Shown: positions 52,445 through 62,204, counted from the first letter of the stretch. The stretch: DNA of 64,000 nucleotides from JBGRQA01 sp041725895 (GCA_041725895.1 JBGRQA010000001.1:307079-371078); one strand, 5' to 3'. The notes: generated by a model not told the origin, from the letters alone. A program made the numbers and translations.

Positions 52445-54562
52445 ATGTCTTTAAGGAAGGAACTAAGTCGTTATCCTTTTATCCGGATCCTTTTTTTCCT
52501 GATTATAGGAATTATTGCCGGAGATTTATTCTCGTTTTCCTGGCAAATGATTTTATGCTTTGGGGTTTTGGGGCTATTGGGGATGATTTTCTACGCCGGT
52601 ATTCCATTTTTAAGGGATAATTATCACTGGCAGGGAGGTTTTGGAATTGCATTGGCCTTTACTCTGTTTGCACTAGGGGCTGGTCTAGTGTATGAAGCCA
52701 ATTACCGGATGAAGTACTCCTATGAATTGGATGTAAAAACTCCCATGTTGGCTATTATTGATGAGATACCCAAAGTAAAGCCTAATTCCGTTCAAACAGT
52801 GTTGCGAATTAAAGCAGTTCGAAGGGAAGGTGATTGGGATAAAACCGATTTACGTATTCTTGGGTATTTTCAAAAAGATACTCTAAGTAAAGAAATAGGA
52901 TTGGGAGATGTTTTGATGCTTTCCTCCCGAATACAGCGAATCACGAACCGGGGCAATCCTTATGAGTTTGACTATGCCCGCTACATGAGAAATCAACACG
53001 TTCTTTATAGTACCTACCTGAAAAGCAATGCCTGGAAAAGGGGTGGAATCGCCTCTAAATTTTCGTTGAAACGAATTTCTCACAATTGGAGAAGAAAGCT
53101 ACTCAATATTTATTCGGAGTATGATATTACCCAGGATGCATACGGTGTTTTGGCTGCTTTAACTTTAGGGTACCGTGATGCCATAAGTCATGAGACGCGA
53201 GAAACCTGGGCATCGGCTGGGGCCATGCATGTATTGGCCGTTTCCGGCTTACATGTTGGGATTATTTACATTGTGTTGAATTCTTTGTTGAGATTTTTTA
53301 ATCGTATTCGATGGGGTAAGTATTTTCGGGGGATATTAATTCTTTTAATGTTGTGGTTGTATGCATTTTTAACAGGACTTTCCCCCTCTGTAATGCGTGC
53401 TACAACCATGTTTACCTTTGTTGTTGTTGGGCAATTTTTTAATCGGGCCGGAACAATCTACAATTCGTTGGCCGCATCTGCTTTTCTTCTTTTGTTGACA
53501 GATCCGTTTCTCCTGTTTGCTGTTGGGTTTCAATTGTCCTACCTGGCTGTTTTAGCAATTGTGTTTTTTCAACCCAAAATCTACTGGTTGTGGACCCCGA
53601 CCAATCGTTTGGTGGATAAAGTTTGGGCTCTTACTTCTGTTTCCCTTGCTGCCCAGTTAGGAACCTTTCCGTTGGGAATGTTTTATTTTCATCAATTTCC
53701 CAATTATTTCCTGTTGACCAATCTGATTGTAATTCCCTCAGCCGCCATATTGATCTATCTTGTACTGGGATTGTTTATCGTTGCTAAAATTCCAGTGATA
53801 GCCAAACTTCTGGCGTGGATGATAAAGATGGTCTACCAGCTTATGGCCGGAGGTGTTTATTTAGTTAAGGAATTGCCAGGTGCTGTTTGGGAGAATATTC
53901 AATTGAATGGACTCCAGGTTGGAGGGATCTATTTGATTTTAATTTTGGGCTCTTTATTGATTCTGTTGAAAAGGTCAAAATTACTCTTTGCGATTCTTGG
54001 AATTTTGCTGCTGATTCAAATCCCTATTGTGTTTGGTAAATATTGGCAAAGAAAAACGGTTCAGGTTACGGTATACAATATCAAAGGACATTCCGTATGT
54101 AGTATTGTAGAGGGACAAAATGCCTTTTTAATGCTGGATTCTCTTTGTGAAATGAAATTTGTAGATCGGGTTGTGGCTCCACATACTTTAAGTCAAGGGG
54201 TTAGAATTACCAAAAGTTTGAGATGGAATGAGATTGATTCAGTAACCAGTTTGTTTGGTAGTATAGATTTACGGACTCCTTTCTGTTTGGTTGGAAAAAG
54301 TTGTTTTGCCTTTGTTGCTGATGATTATTGGAATAATATTCAGTTAGAAGTTCCCGTTCAAATTGATTATTTGGTGATAGGAAATAATTTCGTTGGAGTT
54401 CCTGCCGATATCTTAAAAATTTTTTCTCCCCAAACGATAATTATTGATCCTTCCATCTCCTATAGGAGTCGACGATTGTGGAAACGCTATCAATATTCTG
54501 ATTCGATTCAGATTTTCGATGTTTTAAAGCAGGGAGCCTTTACTTTTCAATCAAAAATCTAA
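52445..54562 (+). CDS. ComEC/Rec2-family membrane protein without a functional metallo-beta-lactamase domain
   Basis: Polytopic membrane protein of 705 residues, related to the DNA-uptake channel ComEC. The N-terminus has two or three helices and a DUF4131-type OB-like domain (about 25-200), then the competence domain with the signature AGAMHVLAVSGLHVGIIY (about 255-272), FLTGLSPSVMRAT and many helices to about 530. The C-terminal 170 residues sit where ComEC carries a metallo-beta-lactamase domain, but no HxHxDH motif is present, so nuclease activity is unlikely. Start ATG 52445 is preferred to the ATG at 52421, which adds eight residues. Monocistronic. Competence in this organism is untested. 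Confidence 0.9.
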   Translation: MSLRKELSRYPFIRILFFLIIGIIAGDLFSFSWQMILCFGVLGLLGMIFYAGIPFLRDNYHWQGGFGIALAFTLFALGAGLVYEANYRMKYSYELDVKTPMLAIIDEIPKVKPNSVQTVLRIKAVRREGDWDKTDLRILGYFQKDTLSKEIGLGDVLMLSSRIQRITNRGNPYEFDYARYMRNQHVLYSTYLKSNAWKRGGIASKFSLKRISHNWRRKLLNIYSEYDITQDAYGVLAALTLGYRDAISHETRETWASAGAMHVLAVSGLHVGIIYIVLNSLLRFFNRIRWGKYFRGILILLMLWLYAFLTGLSPSVMRATTMFTFVVVGQFFNRAGTIYNSLAASAFLLLLTDPFLLFAVGFQLSYLAVLAIVFFQPKIYWLWTPTNRLVDKVWALTSVSLAAQLGTFPLGMFYFHQFPNYFLLTNLIVIPSAAILIYLVLGLFIVAKIPVIAKLLAWMIKMVYQLMAGGVYLVKELPGAVWENIQLNGLQVGGIYLILILGSLLILLKRSKLLFAILGILLLIQIPIVFGKYWQRKTVQVTVYNIKGHSVCSIVEGQNAFLMLDSLCEMKFVDRVVAPHTLSQGVRITKSLRWNEIDSVTSLFGSIDLRTPFCLVGKSCFAFVADDYWNNIQLEVPVQIDYLVIGNNFVGVPADILKIFSPQTIIIDPSISYRSRRLWKRYQYSDSIQIFDVLKQGAFTFQSKI

Positions 54563-55116
54563 AAGAGTATTGTATCTGGAACATAGAAACTTAGGTTTTT
54601 ATTTTGGAATTGAATATCGAATTGGTAACTTTCTGCTTTACAGAGAAATGTTAATTAGAGTATAAAAAATTGTGTGAAAAATAAACGCAATTCAATTTAG
54701 AATGTGTTATTTTGCCGGGTAATTTTCGGTTGGGTGATTCAGAATATGAATTTTATTGAAACAGAGATAATTGCTGACATTTGCATAATGCGTTGATTTA
54801 TAGAGGCATGATTCTTGTTCGATTATTCCAATTGCCTTTTTTACAAGAAACTTGACAGATTTATCTTCATAAACAACAAGTGAATATATACTGGGACGAT
54901 GCGACCTGTTTGATCTGGAAAATTTATAGGTTACAGCCTCAAAAGAATTTTCGCCCTGAAGTTGGGCAATTGGGGTAGTTCGTTTCAGATGAAAAATGAA
55001 ATATAGAATAGAGTTGTATGAAACTTACAGGAAAGAGATCTACGTCCAAATTAGGTAGATGATCTTTTTATGTTCCTGGAGTTTTATGTGAAAACTAAAA
55101 GTCAAATTATAAACAC
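54563..55116. other. Long intergenic region before trkA
   Basis: A 554-bp AT-rich gap. No reading frame longer than a few dozen codons with a plausible start, no strong hairpin and no perfect -33/-7 pair was found. It could hide the trkA promoter or a small RNA, but I cannot show either. Confidence 0.5.
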
Positions 55117-56457
55117 ATGAAAATTGTTATTGCCGGAGCGGGAGCTGTGGGAACTCACTTAGCCACCATGTTGAGTCATCAGGATCATGACATCATTCTT
55201 TTGGATAGTGATGAAGAGAAATTGAAATTGATTGATTCTCATCTGGATCTGTTGACTGTAGTTGGTTCCTGTTCCTCTGTGCATGATTTGAAGGAGGCAA
55301 ATATTAAAAAGGCAGACCTGTTTATTGCCGTAACTCAATCTGAGGAAACGAACATTACTTCTGCCATTATGGCGAAGAAACTAGGCGTTCCCAGAACCAT
55401 TGCCCGGATCGACAATCAGGAGTATTTGGTGCCGGAGAATAAGGAATACCTGCAAAGTTTGGGGATCGATGAATTGATCTATCCGGAGCGTCTGGCAGCT
55501 AAGGAGGTAATTGCCTATCTGACTCGTACCGGTACTCGTCAACTCTATGAGTTTTCGGAAGGAAAACTATTGATGTACGGTATTAAAATCAGCCGGAAAT
55601 CCGTGATTATGGATAAAACCCTTGCCGAGGTGGCGCAAATGACCGGAGATGAGGATTACCGTGCAGTGGCTATCAAACGTGAAAATCGCACCATTATCCC
55701 ACGTGGTCACAACCGTTTCACCCGGGGCGATTTGGTTTATGTTGTATCTAAACCTGAAAAGGTGGAGCAAGTTATGAAACTTGCCGGAAAGCAGAAATAC
55801 GACATCAAAAATGTGATGATTCTTGGAGGTAGTCGAATTGGACAGAAAACTGCACAGGAGCTGGGTAAGGAGCTTAATGTGAAATTACTCGAGATCGACA
55901 AGGAGAAGAGTATGAAGTTAGCTGATCTTTTACCAGACACTCTTGTGATTAATGGTGATGGTAGAGATATGGATCTGCTGAGAGAAGAGGGCATCGAAAA
56001 AATGGATGCTTTTGTAGCTGTAACCGGAAATTCGGAAACCAACATCCTGGCCTGCCTGCTTGCCCAAAAAATGGGGGTGCGTAAAACCATCGCCGAGGTA
56101 GAAAATATCGATTATATTGATTTGGCCGAAAGTATTGGTGTTGGAACCATGATTAATAAGAAGTTGGTGGCGGCCAGTTACATTTACCGATTTACCATGG
56201 ATGCTGAAGTGAAGCATTTTAAGTGCCTGACTGCATCTGATGCCGAAGTGATAGAGCTTGTGGCTAAAGCCGGATCTAAAATAACCAAAGGGCCACTGAA
56301 AAACCTTGATTTTCCGGAAGATGCCAATATCGGCGGTGTAATTCGAGGAGATGATAGCTTCGTAGCTAAAGGGGATACTCAAATCCAGGCTGACGATAAG
56401 GTGGTGGTGTTTACCCAACCTTCTGCAATTCGAAAAGTGGCAAAATTCTTCAACTAA
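55117..56457 (+). CDS. trkA: Trk potassium uptake regulatory subunit TrkA
   Basis: Cytoplasmic NAD(H)/nucleotide-binding gating ring of the Trk K+ system, 446 residues. Two RCK units in tandem: the first Rossmann domain begins IVIAGAGAVGTHLATMLS with D50/E51-type acidic end LLDSDEEK; the second begins NVMILGGSRIGQKTAQEL near 230. Each is followed by a TrkA-C domain (ISRKSVIMDKTLAEVA about 155 and KITKGPLKNLDF about 390). Length is as in E. coli TrkA. Directly followed by two trkH genes. A strong hairpin after trkA sits between it and trkH, so the trkH genes may have lower or separate expression. Confidence 0.96.
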   Translation: MKIVIAGAGAVGTHLATMLSHQDHDIILLDSDEEKLKLIDSHLDLLTVVGSCSSVHDLKEANIKKADLFIAVTQSEETNITSAIMAKKLGVPRTIARIDNQEYLVPENKEYLQSLGIDELIYPERLAAKEVIAYLTRTGTRQLYEFSEGKLLMYGIKISRKSVIMDKTLAEVAQMTGDEDYRAVAIKRENRTIIPRGHNRFTRGDLVYVVSKPEKVEQVMKLAGKQKYDIKNVMILGGSRIGQKTAQELGKELNVKLLEIDKEKSMKLADLLPDTLVINGDGRDMDLLREEGIEKMDAFVAVTGNSETNILACLLAQKMGVRKTIAEVENIDYIDLAESIGVGTMINKKLVAASYIYRFTMDAEVKHFKCLTASDAEVIELVAKAGSKITKGPLKNLDFPEDANIGGVIRGDDSFVAKGDTQIQADDKVVVFTQPSAIRKVAKFFN

Positions 56458-56469
56458 AGAAATTGTGAA

Positions 56470-56498
56470 AAATTGGCACCCGAGGTGCCAATTTTTTT
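56470..56498 (+). terminator. trkA terminator
   Basis: Eleven-base-pair stem AAATTGGCACC / GGTGCCAATTT, 3-nt loop, followed by T-run; only about 20 bp before the first trkH start. Confidence 0.85.
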
Positions 56499-56516
56499 CC
56501 TTTTTATCTATTTATA

Positions 56517-57965
56517 ATGCTAAACAAAAAATTTATCGTTTATGTTCTGGGCTTGCTCCTGATCATAGAGGGGGTGTTTATGCTTGTTTGTGCAGGTGTT
56601 TCCTGCATGTATGGGGAAGATGACTTGAAACCCCTGTTGCTTTCAACTCTCATTACTTTTGGAGTTGGTACTCTTATTCGTTTGTCAACCAGGTCTGTCA
56701 AAAAGGATATCGGAAAGCGGGAAGGCTATCTTGTTGCGACTTTAGTTTGGATCGTATTTTCGGTATTTGGAGCTTTACCCTTTCTGTTGGGTGGATACAT
56801 AACCTCCTTTACGGATGCCTTTTTTGAAACGATGTCAGGCTTTACAACTACCGGAGCTTCTATCTTAAATGATATCGAAGCCTTGCCTCATGGTATTCTA
56901 TTTTGGCGAAGTCTTACCCACCTGGTGGGGGGAATGGGAATTTTGGTTTTCTCTGTAGCTATTCTGCCTGTTCTTGGAATTGGTGGTATGTCTTTGTTTA
57001 ATGCGGAAGCAGCCGGTATTACTACCGATAAGTTGCATCCCCGAATTAAGGAAACAGCCCAGCGTTTGTGGGGGATTTACATGTTGCTCATTGGTTTGGA
57101 GACCATTTTTCTAATGTTTGGAGGGATGAACCTTTTTGATTCCCTGTGCCATAGTTTTGGAACACTTGCTTCAGGAGGATTTTCAACAAAGAATGATAGC
57201 ATTGCCGGATACTCCCCCTATATACAATATGTTATCATTGTATTTATGATATTGGCGGGAACTAATTTTACTTTACATTACTTTGGATTGCATGGTTGGT
57301 GGCGACGTATTTTTCGAAATCAGGAATTCCGTGCCTACCTGAAATTAATTGCCTTGGTGACTGTGGCTATTTCCGGAACATTGATATATCTGGATCATGC
57401 ACCAGTTGAAAAGTCTTTTCGCGATGCTTTGTTCCAGGTGGTTTCTGTATTAACCAGTACCGGATTTGTTACTGCTGACTATACTGCATGGCATCATAAC
57501 CTTTGGTTTCTCATTTTTGCCCTAATGTTTGTAGGCGGTTGTGTGGGTTCAACTTCCGGAGGGGTAAAGTTACTGCGTCAACTGCTGCTCTTCAAGAATA
57601 GTATACTTGAGTTCAAGCGGATGGTGCATCCTGCTGCTGTACTTCCCGTTCGATACAACGGAAATGCGGTTGTAAGGGATACTATTTTCAAGGTGTTGGC
57701 CTTTTTTATGCTTTACCTGATTGTTTTTATGGTTGGTTGTTTTCTGATGACGCTTTCAGGAATGGACTTTGTTTCTTCTCTTGGAGCTGTGGCAACTACC
57801 ATGGGAGGAATTGGCCCAGGTTTGGGATCAGTTGGACCGGTAAATAATTTTGCTGAAGTATCCCTGATTGGAAAGTGGGTGCTTTCCCTTCTTATGCTTT
57901 TAGGGCGACTTGAGTTATTTACAGTTCTTATTATTTTTGCTCCTTCTTTTTGGAGAAATACTTAA
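56517..57965 (+). CDS. trkH: Trk potassium uptake channel TrkH (copy 1)
   Basis: K+-translocating membrane subunit of 482 residues with the four-fold M1-P-M2 repeat of TrkH/KtrB. The selectivity-filter glycines lie in ETMSGFTTTGASIL (about 105), SFGTLASGGFSTKN (about 218), SVLTSTGFVTADY (about 312) and VATTMGGIGPGLGSVGP (about 428). The conserved arginine of the gating region appears in VGSTSGGVKLLRQLLLFK. It begins about 20 bp after the trkA terminator, with no promoter I can identify. Start ATG 56517 gives a normal first helix. Confidence 0.95.
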   Translation: MLNKKFIVYVLGLLLIIEGVFMLVCAGVSCMYGEDDLKPLLLSTLITFGVGTLIRLSTRSVKKDIGKREGYLVATLVWIVFSVFGALPFLLGGYITSFTDAFFETMSGFTTTGASILNDIEALPHGILFWRSLTHLVGGMGILVFSVAILPVLGIGGMSLFNAEAAGITTDKLHPRIKETAQRLWGIYMLLIGLETIFLMFGGMNLFDSLCHSFGTLASGGFSTKNDSIAGYSPYIQYVIIVFMILAGTNFTLHYFGLHGWWRRIFRNQEFRAYLKLIALVTVAISGTLIYLDHAPVEKSFRDALFQVVSVLTSTGFVTADYTAWHHNLWFLIFALMFVGGCVGSTSGGVKLLRQLLLFKNSILEFKRMVHPAAVLPVRYNGNAVVRDTIFKVLAFFMLYLIVFMVGCFLMTLSGMDFVSSLGAVATTMGGIGPGLGSVGPVNNFAEVSLIGKWVLSLLMLLGRLELFTVLIIFAPSFWRNT

Positions 57966-57987
57966 CTACCCCTTATGAGATATTTTT

Positions 57988-58008
57988 CCTGATCCGATCA
58001 GGTTTCTT
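57988..58008 (+). terminator. Short hairpin between the trkH copies
   Basis: CCTGAT-CCG-ATCAGG followed by TTTCTTAT. A weak terminator-like element 22 bp after the first trkH stop, overlapping the -7 box of the second copy. Confidence 0.4.
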
Positions 58009-58015
58009 ATCTTTG
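58008..58015 (+). promoter_or_regulatory. Candidate -7 element of the second trkH
   Basis: TATCTTTG, a perfect TAnnTTTG, 25 bp before the GTG start at 58040. The -33 region lacks TTTG. Confidence 0.4.
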
Positions 58016-58039
58016 AAAGGAATTCAACATACATTTACC

Positions 58040-59488
58040 GTGATAAAACGAAAGATTGTCTTCAATATTTTGGGGAAGCTACTTGTCGGAGAAAGTGCTT
58101 TCCTGTTTCTATCCTATATTGTTTCATTACTCTATGGGGAGAATGATTCCATGGCCTTTTTGGCCTCAGCCTTCATTGCTCTTTCAGTAGGAGGACTTAG
58201 CTACCTTTCTTCAAAAGGAGTAAAAAAAGACATGGGAAAACGGGAAGGGTACGTTATTGTAAGCTTGGTATGGGTGGTATTCTCCATTTTTGGCTGTTTG
58301 CCCTATCTGTTCAGCGGAGCCATCCCTTCGGTTACAGATGCTTTTTTTGAAACCATGTCTGGATTTACGACTACAGGTTCCTCAATTCTGAACAATATTG
58401 AGGAATTGCCTCATGGTATTCTTTTCTGGCGATCTTTAACTCAGTGGCTGGGAGGAATGGGAATCATCGTGATGTTTCTGGCTATTCTGCCCACTTTAGG
58501 TATTGGTGGGCGGGAATTGTTTGCTGCAGAAGTACCTGGGCCTTCACCCGATAAATTAACACCTCGAATTAAGGAAACTGCTCGTAACCTTTGGGGGTTG
58601 TATGCCTTGTTTACGGTAATAGAAACCGTTTTACTAATGTTTGGAGGAATGGATCTCTATGATGCCATCAATCATTCATTGACTACAATGGCTACAGGGG
58701 GATATTCTACCAAGCAGGCCAGTGTTGCCTTTTATACCTCTCCCTACATTCAGTATGTTATTATTCTGTTCATGTTTATAGCAGGAACAAACTTTACGTT
58801 GTCCTATGCTACCATTACCGGACGTTTTGATAAGATCAGGCAGGATGAGGAATTTCGGTTTTACGGTTGGGTTGTGCTGATTTTTACAGCCTTGATTACT
58901 GTTGGTTTGGTTGCTTCTACCAATCTTGGCGTGGAACAAGCTTTCCGTGATGCGCTTTTTCAGGTAATCTCTATTATAACTACTACAGGATTTGTAACTG
59001 CGGATTACCTGCAATGGACACCTTTCCTGGGGATTCTTATTTTTGTTTTGATGTTCTTTGGCGGATCTGCCGGATCTACCGGTGGTGGAGTGAAGATTGT
59101 AAGGATTCTGTTGCTTTTCAAAAACAGTTTTTACGAACTGAAGCGACTGGTGCACCCCAATGCGGTTATTCCTGTACGATACAACGGTAAAGTGGTGCAT
59201 CACAAAACAGTGACCAATATTCTGGCCTTTTTTGTTTTCTACATGCTGATCTTTGCCTTTTCTGTTATTATTGTATCGGTGTGGGAACCCAATATGGACT
59301 CAGCTTTAAGTGCAGTAGCAACTACTTTGGGGAACATCGGACCTGGTTTCGGCTCGGTAGGGCCTATGGATAATTTTGCAGCTCAACCGATTTTTGCCAA
59401 ATGGTTTCTTTCCTTTCTGATGCTTTTGGGGCGTTTGGAATTGTTTACGGTTTTGATATTGTTTTCACCTTCTTTCTGGAAACATTAA
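58040..59488 (+). CDS. trkH: Trk potassium uptake channel TrkH (copy 2)
   Basis: Second TrkH paralogue, 482 residues from GTG 58040. This start is chosen because the protein then aligns from its first residues with copy 1 (IKRKIVFNILGKLLVGES against LNKKFIVYVLGLLLIIEG), and because a hairpin and a -7 box precede it; a TTG at 57950 would overlap copy 1. Filter regions: ETMSGFTTTGSSIL, SLTTMATGGYSTKQ, SIITTTGFVTADY and VATTLGNIGPGFGSVGP. Copies differ most in the filter flanks of the second and fourth repeats (for example GGIGPG against GNIGPG), which could change ion preference or affinity. Strong bidirectional terminator follows. Confidence 0.94.
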   Translation: MIKRKIVFNILGKLLVGESAFLFLSYIVSLLYGENDSMAFLASAFIALSVGGLSYLSSKGVKKDMGKREGYVIVSLVWVVFSIFGCLPYLFSGAIPSVTDAFFETMSGFTTTGSSILNNIEELPHGILFWRSLTQWLGGMGIIVMFLAILPTLGIGGRELFAAEVPGPSPDKLTPRIKETARNLWGLYALFTVIETVLLMFGGMDLYDAINHSLTTMATGGYSTKQASVAFYTSPYIQYVIILFMFIAGTNFTLSYATITGRFDKIRQDEEFRFYGWVVLIFTALITVGLVASTNLGVEQAFRDALFQVISIITTTGFVTADYLQWTPFLGILIFVLMFFGGSAGSTGGGVKIVRILLLFKNSFYELKRLVHPNAVIPVRYNGKVVHHKTVTNILAFFVFYMLIFAFSVIIVSVWEPNMDSALSAVATTLGNIGPGFGSVGPMDNFAAQPIFAKWFLSFLMLLGRLELFTVLILFSPSFWKH

Positions 59489-59509
59489 ACAAATCATGAT
59501 ATTCTTAAA

Positions 59510-59540
59510 AAATCGTTTCCCGAGGGAAGCGATTTTTTTT
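59510..59540. terminator. Bidirectional terminator after the second trkH
   Basis: Stem AAATCGTTTCCC / GGGAAGCGATTT (one G-U pair) with flanking A and T runs, between convergent stops at 59488 and 59551. Confidence 0.88.
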
Positions 59541-59550
59541 GTGTACGAAA

Positions 59551-61920
59551 TCAGAAGTCCAAAACAAGTCCGATACTTGGAATGATTTCGCCTTCCTCAA
59601 TATCTTCTATCTCTATCAATTGTTGTGGTAGAAGAATATTCCCTTTGTCATCCCGTTTCAAACCGTAAGTGGGAGGTGTCGGGGTTGATGCTCCATATAG
59701 GTTTTGAATGTCAATGTATAAATTGAGCGATAGTTGCTCAAAGTTCCATTTCTTGTCGATTCGAATGTCTGCAGCATGGAAAATGTCCAATCGCTTTTCT
59801 CCCAATCGGGCATAGTCATAGATAATTTCCGGGTAAACCGCTTCTGTTTTTAATAAATTAACAGGAGGGTAGGGGGCTCTGCCTAATAAACGGAATTTGA
59901 TTCCGATTTCCCAGTTGTGTTTCATTTTATACCCACCTGTAAGGCTTAGAAGATGTTGGTTATCCCAGGTCGAGGGAAGGTAATCGCTTTTGAGGAATGA
60001 GGCAAACTCACTTTTGTACCATGTGTAGGCCAATATGCCATAAAAATTATCTCTTAGCTTCTGTTGTACGAAGAATTCCAAGCCATAGGCACGTCCCCTG
60101 CCGGAACTGGTAATATCTTCGCTGCCCCATATTTCGTAGGAGGCCCCCAGATTGGCAAGAGTAATGCTATCGCGAAGTGAAACGGGATAATGTTTGTATT
60201 TTTTGTAGAAGCCTTCCAGTGTTATTCTGGTATCTGGTCGGGGAATCCATTCAAAGCCTGCAACAAGGTGATCGCTGCGAATGTATTTGGCATTTTGGTT
60301 TACGAAAACTTGGTTGTTGTTCTGAAATCCCAGAATCGTAGAAGGAGGAAGTTTGAAATATCGGCCAGCTGATGTATTGAAACTCAATTGCTCTGCCGCA
60401 TCAAGTTTTATAGAAAGGGCCGCTCTTGGGGAGAAAGTTTTTGTCAGGTTGTTCCCTGAATTGGTGAAATTATTGCCATCCATTCTAAATCCAAGAGAGG
60501 GGATGAGTTTTCCTTTTAGAAAGGGGCTGGAAAGCTGTGCAAAGATTCCGTACTTTTTGAAATGAAGATCACTGTTAAAATTGTAGGAGTTAACGAAATC
60601 TCTGGTTGCATTGGAGTACCCTACCTGTTGAAGTGAGATGCCGCTGTTTAGAGTCCAATTACTAAAATATTGGGTTAATTCGTATCTCAGCTTGGCTTCC
60701 CATTCTTTTGAATTGTTGGAAAAATACAGACCGGAGAGGTTTTCATTGTTTTGATACCGTTTAAAGTTATTGTTGAGGATGTTGTAGCTTAACGAAGTTC
60801 GCATGAAACCTTTTCCGTTACGAAATCGGTGTCGCCAGCTGATTCCTGCCGTATTCGACCATTGTTCAATGATAGGCAACTGGTCCAGTTGGGCTTGTGC
60901 TTCCTGGGTAAGATCGCTGGGGACATTTATTTCGAGGTCGTCAATATTGCCCAGACCAATCAAACTGATATCGTTGTATTTGTCAATCCGGTGATCGACT
61001 TTTAGTTGGTAGTCCCAATAGCTGGGCAGAAAGGGAAGATCAATCAATTTGAATAGGAACTGAAGATAGGATCTGCGGACAGAGAAGAGGTAGCTGGTAT
61101 TGGCTTGTTGTTTTTTCCCTTTGAATAAAGGCCCTTCGGTAGTAAATGCAGCTTCGGTTGCACTCACCCGGATGTTGTACTGTTGTTTTCTGGTATTTCC
61201 CTTGCGCTGGTTGAATTGGAGGACTCCTGAAAGTGCATTGTCGTATTGGGCCGAAAAAGCACTGGCGGTCAGGTTGACCCCCTCAAAGAAGGAAACATTT
61301 AGTAAACTTACCGGGCCACCTCCGCTTCCCTGTGTTGCAAAATGATTGATATTCGGAATTTCTATGCCATCCAGGTAGTAAACCACCTCGTTGGGAGCTC
61401 CTCCCCGGATGATTACATCGTTACGGTAGCCCTCGATGGAGCCCGAAACTCCGGGGAAAGACTGGATTACTCTTGTGATGTCGTTATTGCCTCCCGGATA
61501 GGCAACAATCTCCTGTCGATTTAGCTTCTGAACAGAAAGGGGGGTAACCTCTTTCTTTAGAAATGGACTGACCTTGACCGTAACATCGCCCAGTTGAATA
61601 CTGCTTTCCTCTAGTTCGAAATCCAGGTTGTGGTTACCAGCTGAACGGACAATTACGTTGTAGATGGTGACCGATTGGAATCCGATGAAGGATGCAGTTA
61701 CGTTGTAACTCTGGGTAGCAATATTTTCAATGCTGTAGTAGCCTGAAGTATCGGTAACCGTTCCAATATTGGTTCCTTCAATTTGAATGGTGGCACCAAC
61801 TAGTGTCTCCCCGGTTTTTAAATCTTTTACATAGCCGAAGAGTCTCCCTTGCTTTTGACCTTGTACTATAGTTGCAGCAAGAAGGAACAGGAGTGTGACT
61901 GGTAGATGTTTTAATTGCAT
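59551..61920 (-). CDS. TonB-dependent receptor with carboxypeptidase-regulatory-like N-domain
   Basis: Outer-membrane active transporter of 789 residues. Start ATG 61920 gives the signal MQLKHLPVTLLFLLAATIVQG; an upstream frame extension adds 16 residues ahead of it. Then a CarboxypepD-reg-like domain (GRLFGYVKDLKTGETLVGATIQIEG, about 24-110), plug (VIQSFPGVSGSIEGYRNDVIIRGGAPNEVVYYLDGIEIP, about 150-190) and a 22-strand barrel ending in a terminal IGLVLDF with the C-terminal Phe. No STN domain, SusD partner or adjacent regulator, so it is of the lone-receptor type; ligand unknown. The intact C-terminus contrasts with the broken receptor at 27510-30028. Confidence 0.92.
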   Translation of the reverse strand: MQLKHLPVTLLFLLAATIVQGQKQGRLFGYVKDLKTGETLVGATIQIEGTNIGTVTDTSGYYSIENIATQSYNVTASFIGFQSVTIYNVIVRSAGNHNLDFELEESSIQLGDVTVKVSPFLKKEVTPLSVQKLNRQEIVAYPGGNNDITRVIQSFPGVSGSIEGYRNDVIIRGGAPNEVVYYLDGIEIPNINHFATQGSGGGPVSLLNVSFFEGVNLTASAFSAQYDNALSGVLQFNQRKGNTRKQQYNIRVSATEAAFTTEGPLFKGKKQQANTSYLFSVRRSYLQFLFKLIDLPFLPSYWDYQLKVDHRIDKYNDISLIGLGNIDDLEINVPSDLTQEAQAQLDQLPIIEQWSNTAGISWRHRFRNGKGFMRTSLSYNILNNNFKRYQNNENLSGLYFSNNSKEWEAKLRYELTQYFSNWTLNSGISLQQVGYSNATRDFVNSYNFNSDLHFKKYGIFAQLSSPFLKGKLIPSLGFRMDGNNFTNSGNNLTKTFSPRAALSIKLDAAEQLSFNTSAGRYFKLPPSTILGFQNNNQVFVNQNAKYIRSDHLVAGFEWIPRPDTRITLEGFYKKYKHYPVSLRDSITLANLGASYEIWGSEDITSSGRGRAYGLEFFVQQKLRDNFYGILAYTWYKSEFASFLKSDYLPSTWDNQHLLSLTGGYKMKHNWEIGIKFRLLGRAPYPPVNLLKTEAVYPEIIYDYARLGEKRLDIFHAADIRIDKKWNFEQLSLNLYIDIQNLYGASTPTPPTYGLKRDDKGNILLPQQLIEIEDIEEGEIIPSIGLVLDF

Positions 61921-61997
61921 AAAGCAAGCATGATTAAACACATGTAACAAACGAGTTTGAGAACTCATTAATGGTAATCAAACAGCAAGTGATTCCT

Positions 61998-62013
61998 CCC
62001 GATAATCATCGGG
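61998..62013. repeat. Palindrome CCCGAT-AATC-ATCGGG
   Basis: Six-base-pair arms with a 4-nt loop upstream of the TonB receptor; shares its arms with the longer palindrome at 23417-23434. Confidence 0.5.
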
Positions 62014-62119
62014 CGGATCTATACAAGAAAGTTATAAACTGATATGTTTAATTTACGGTAATAATTTCATTTCCAGTCAATCATTCCCTGTTTTTTTGAA
62101 GAATAATTGCATAAGTTTA

Positions 62120-62141
62120 CCACCTACAGAACTGTAGGTGG
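62120..62141 (-). terminator. Hairpin downstream of the YciO-family gene
   Basis: Perfect 10-bp stem CCACCTACAG / CTGTAGGTGG with an AA loop, 64 bp past the leftward stop at 62205. No good T-run. Confidence 0.45.
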
Positions 62142-62204
62142 AAGAAATCAATACTATTGAACTGGCAGTTGAGAAAGTGTAAGGTTCTGTTGTTGGAGAT
62201 GGGC

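Noticed and set aside
57950..58039. Longer second TrkH from TTG 57950
   Set aside because: It overlaps the first trkH, crosses a hairpin and adds 30 residues with no counterpart in the paralogue.
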